A stretch of 64,000 bases of DNA. Source: Incurvaria masculella. Taxonomy: Eukaryota; Arthropoda; Insecta; Lepidoptera; Incurvariidae. Position 1 is the stretch's first letter. Each line of letters opens with the position of its first letter. The notes beneath the pieces are model-generated. The model was not told the origin of the DNA. It searched no databases and saw only the letters and a program-made list of their open reading frames with translations. The position numbers and the translations under genes were made by a program. Location of the stretch: contig OX335662.1 of assembly GCA_946894095.1 (NCBI GenBank), positions 11,116,001 through 11,180,000 on the forward strand, given 5' to 3'. This document shows positions 63,939 through 64,000 of the stretch, one piece after another.

Positions 63939-64000
63939 TTCACAACAGGCGCGTCACGAGAGGTCTGCGTGTCCAACTTGCGGAGTTGCCTGAGATGACA
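63939..64000 (-). pseudogene. Duplicate of the 5' part of COPA exon A, with its acceptor
   Basis: 62 bases, 60 identical to 63712-63773. It keeps the acceptor CATCTCAG and the frame [19 protein letters not shown] (two Met replaced by Thr and Val), then runs into an in-frame TAA with no donor. It is cut by the window edge, so its full extent is unknown. Confidence 0.75.

Overview
The window is animal nuclear DNA, almost certainly from a moth or butterfly. The reasons are intron-split genes with GT-AG boundaries, very dense short interspersed repeats of types typical of Lepidoptera (a repeat starting with a CGGCCAAGTGCGAGTCGG-like end and carrying GACG microsatellites; RTE-like LINE tails), and the insect telomere pentamer CCTAA. 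There is no prokaryotic organisation, rRNA operon or CRISPR array.

Two protein-coding genes can be supported, both on the minus strand. (1) Positions 1-8673: a secreted, Ser/Thr-rich repeat (mucin-like) protein. Exon 1 (8673-8613) encodes a start Met and signal peptide, exon 2 (5234-5079) a short Cys-containing segment, and exon 3 (2046 to beyond base 1) is open for about 681 codons and contains four 145-residue (435-base) repeats. All three junctions agree in phase. The family is not recognised. (2) Positions 33383-63762: the coatomer alpha subunit (alpha-COP, COPA) of COPI vesicles. Sixteen in-phase exons encode the C-terminal 889 residues; the N-terminal WD40 part lies beyond base 64000.

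Layout. 1-8.7 kb: the mucin-like gene with LINE tails, a mariner-like fossil and a TTAA MITE in its introns. 8.7-33.2 kb: intergenic, no recognised gene, filled with SINEs, MITEs, GACG-bearing repeats, RTE remnants and a compound satellite (27.6-28.9 kb). 33.3-64 kb: COPA, whose introns hold a 35-bp minisatellite (33.9-34.5 kb), a LINE (38.6-40.2 kb), a second LINE interrupted by a TTAA MITE (40.8-44.1 kb), a 38-period 98-bp array abutting a COPA splice donor (46.95-50.74 kb), a third, nearly complete LINE with ORF1, endonuclease/RT and RNase H (55.87-60.83 kb), and many SINEs.

The most unusual items are the repeat gene whose long frame runs off the window, the 98-bp array in which each unit repeats the donor-like GGCAGGTGCGG of the adjoining COPA exon, two SINE types that share one body but carry either a 5S-rRNA-like or a tRNA-like head, a hairpin SINE with a tRNA-Leu-like core and target-site duplications, and a 97% identical copy of a COPA exon fragment at the right edge. 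All family assignments come from reading motifs by eye; no database search was run. Boundaries of repeats are approximate unless a target-site duplication is given.
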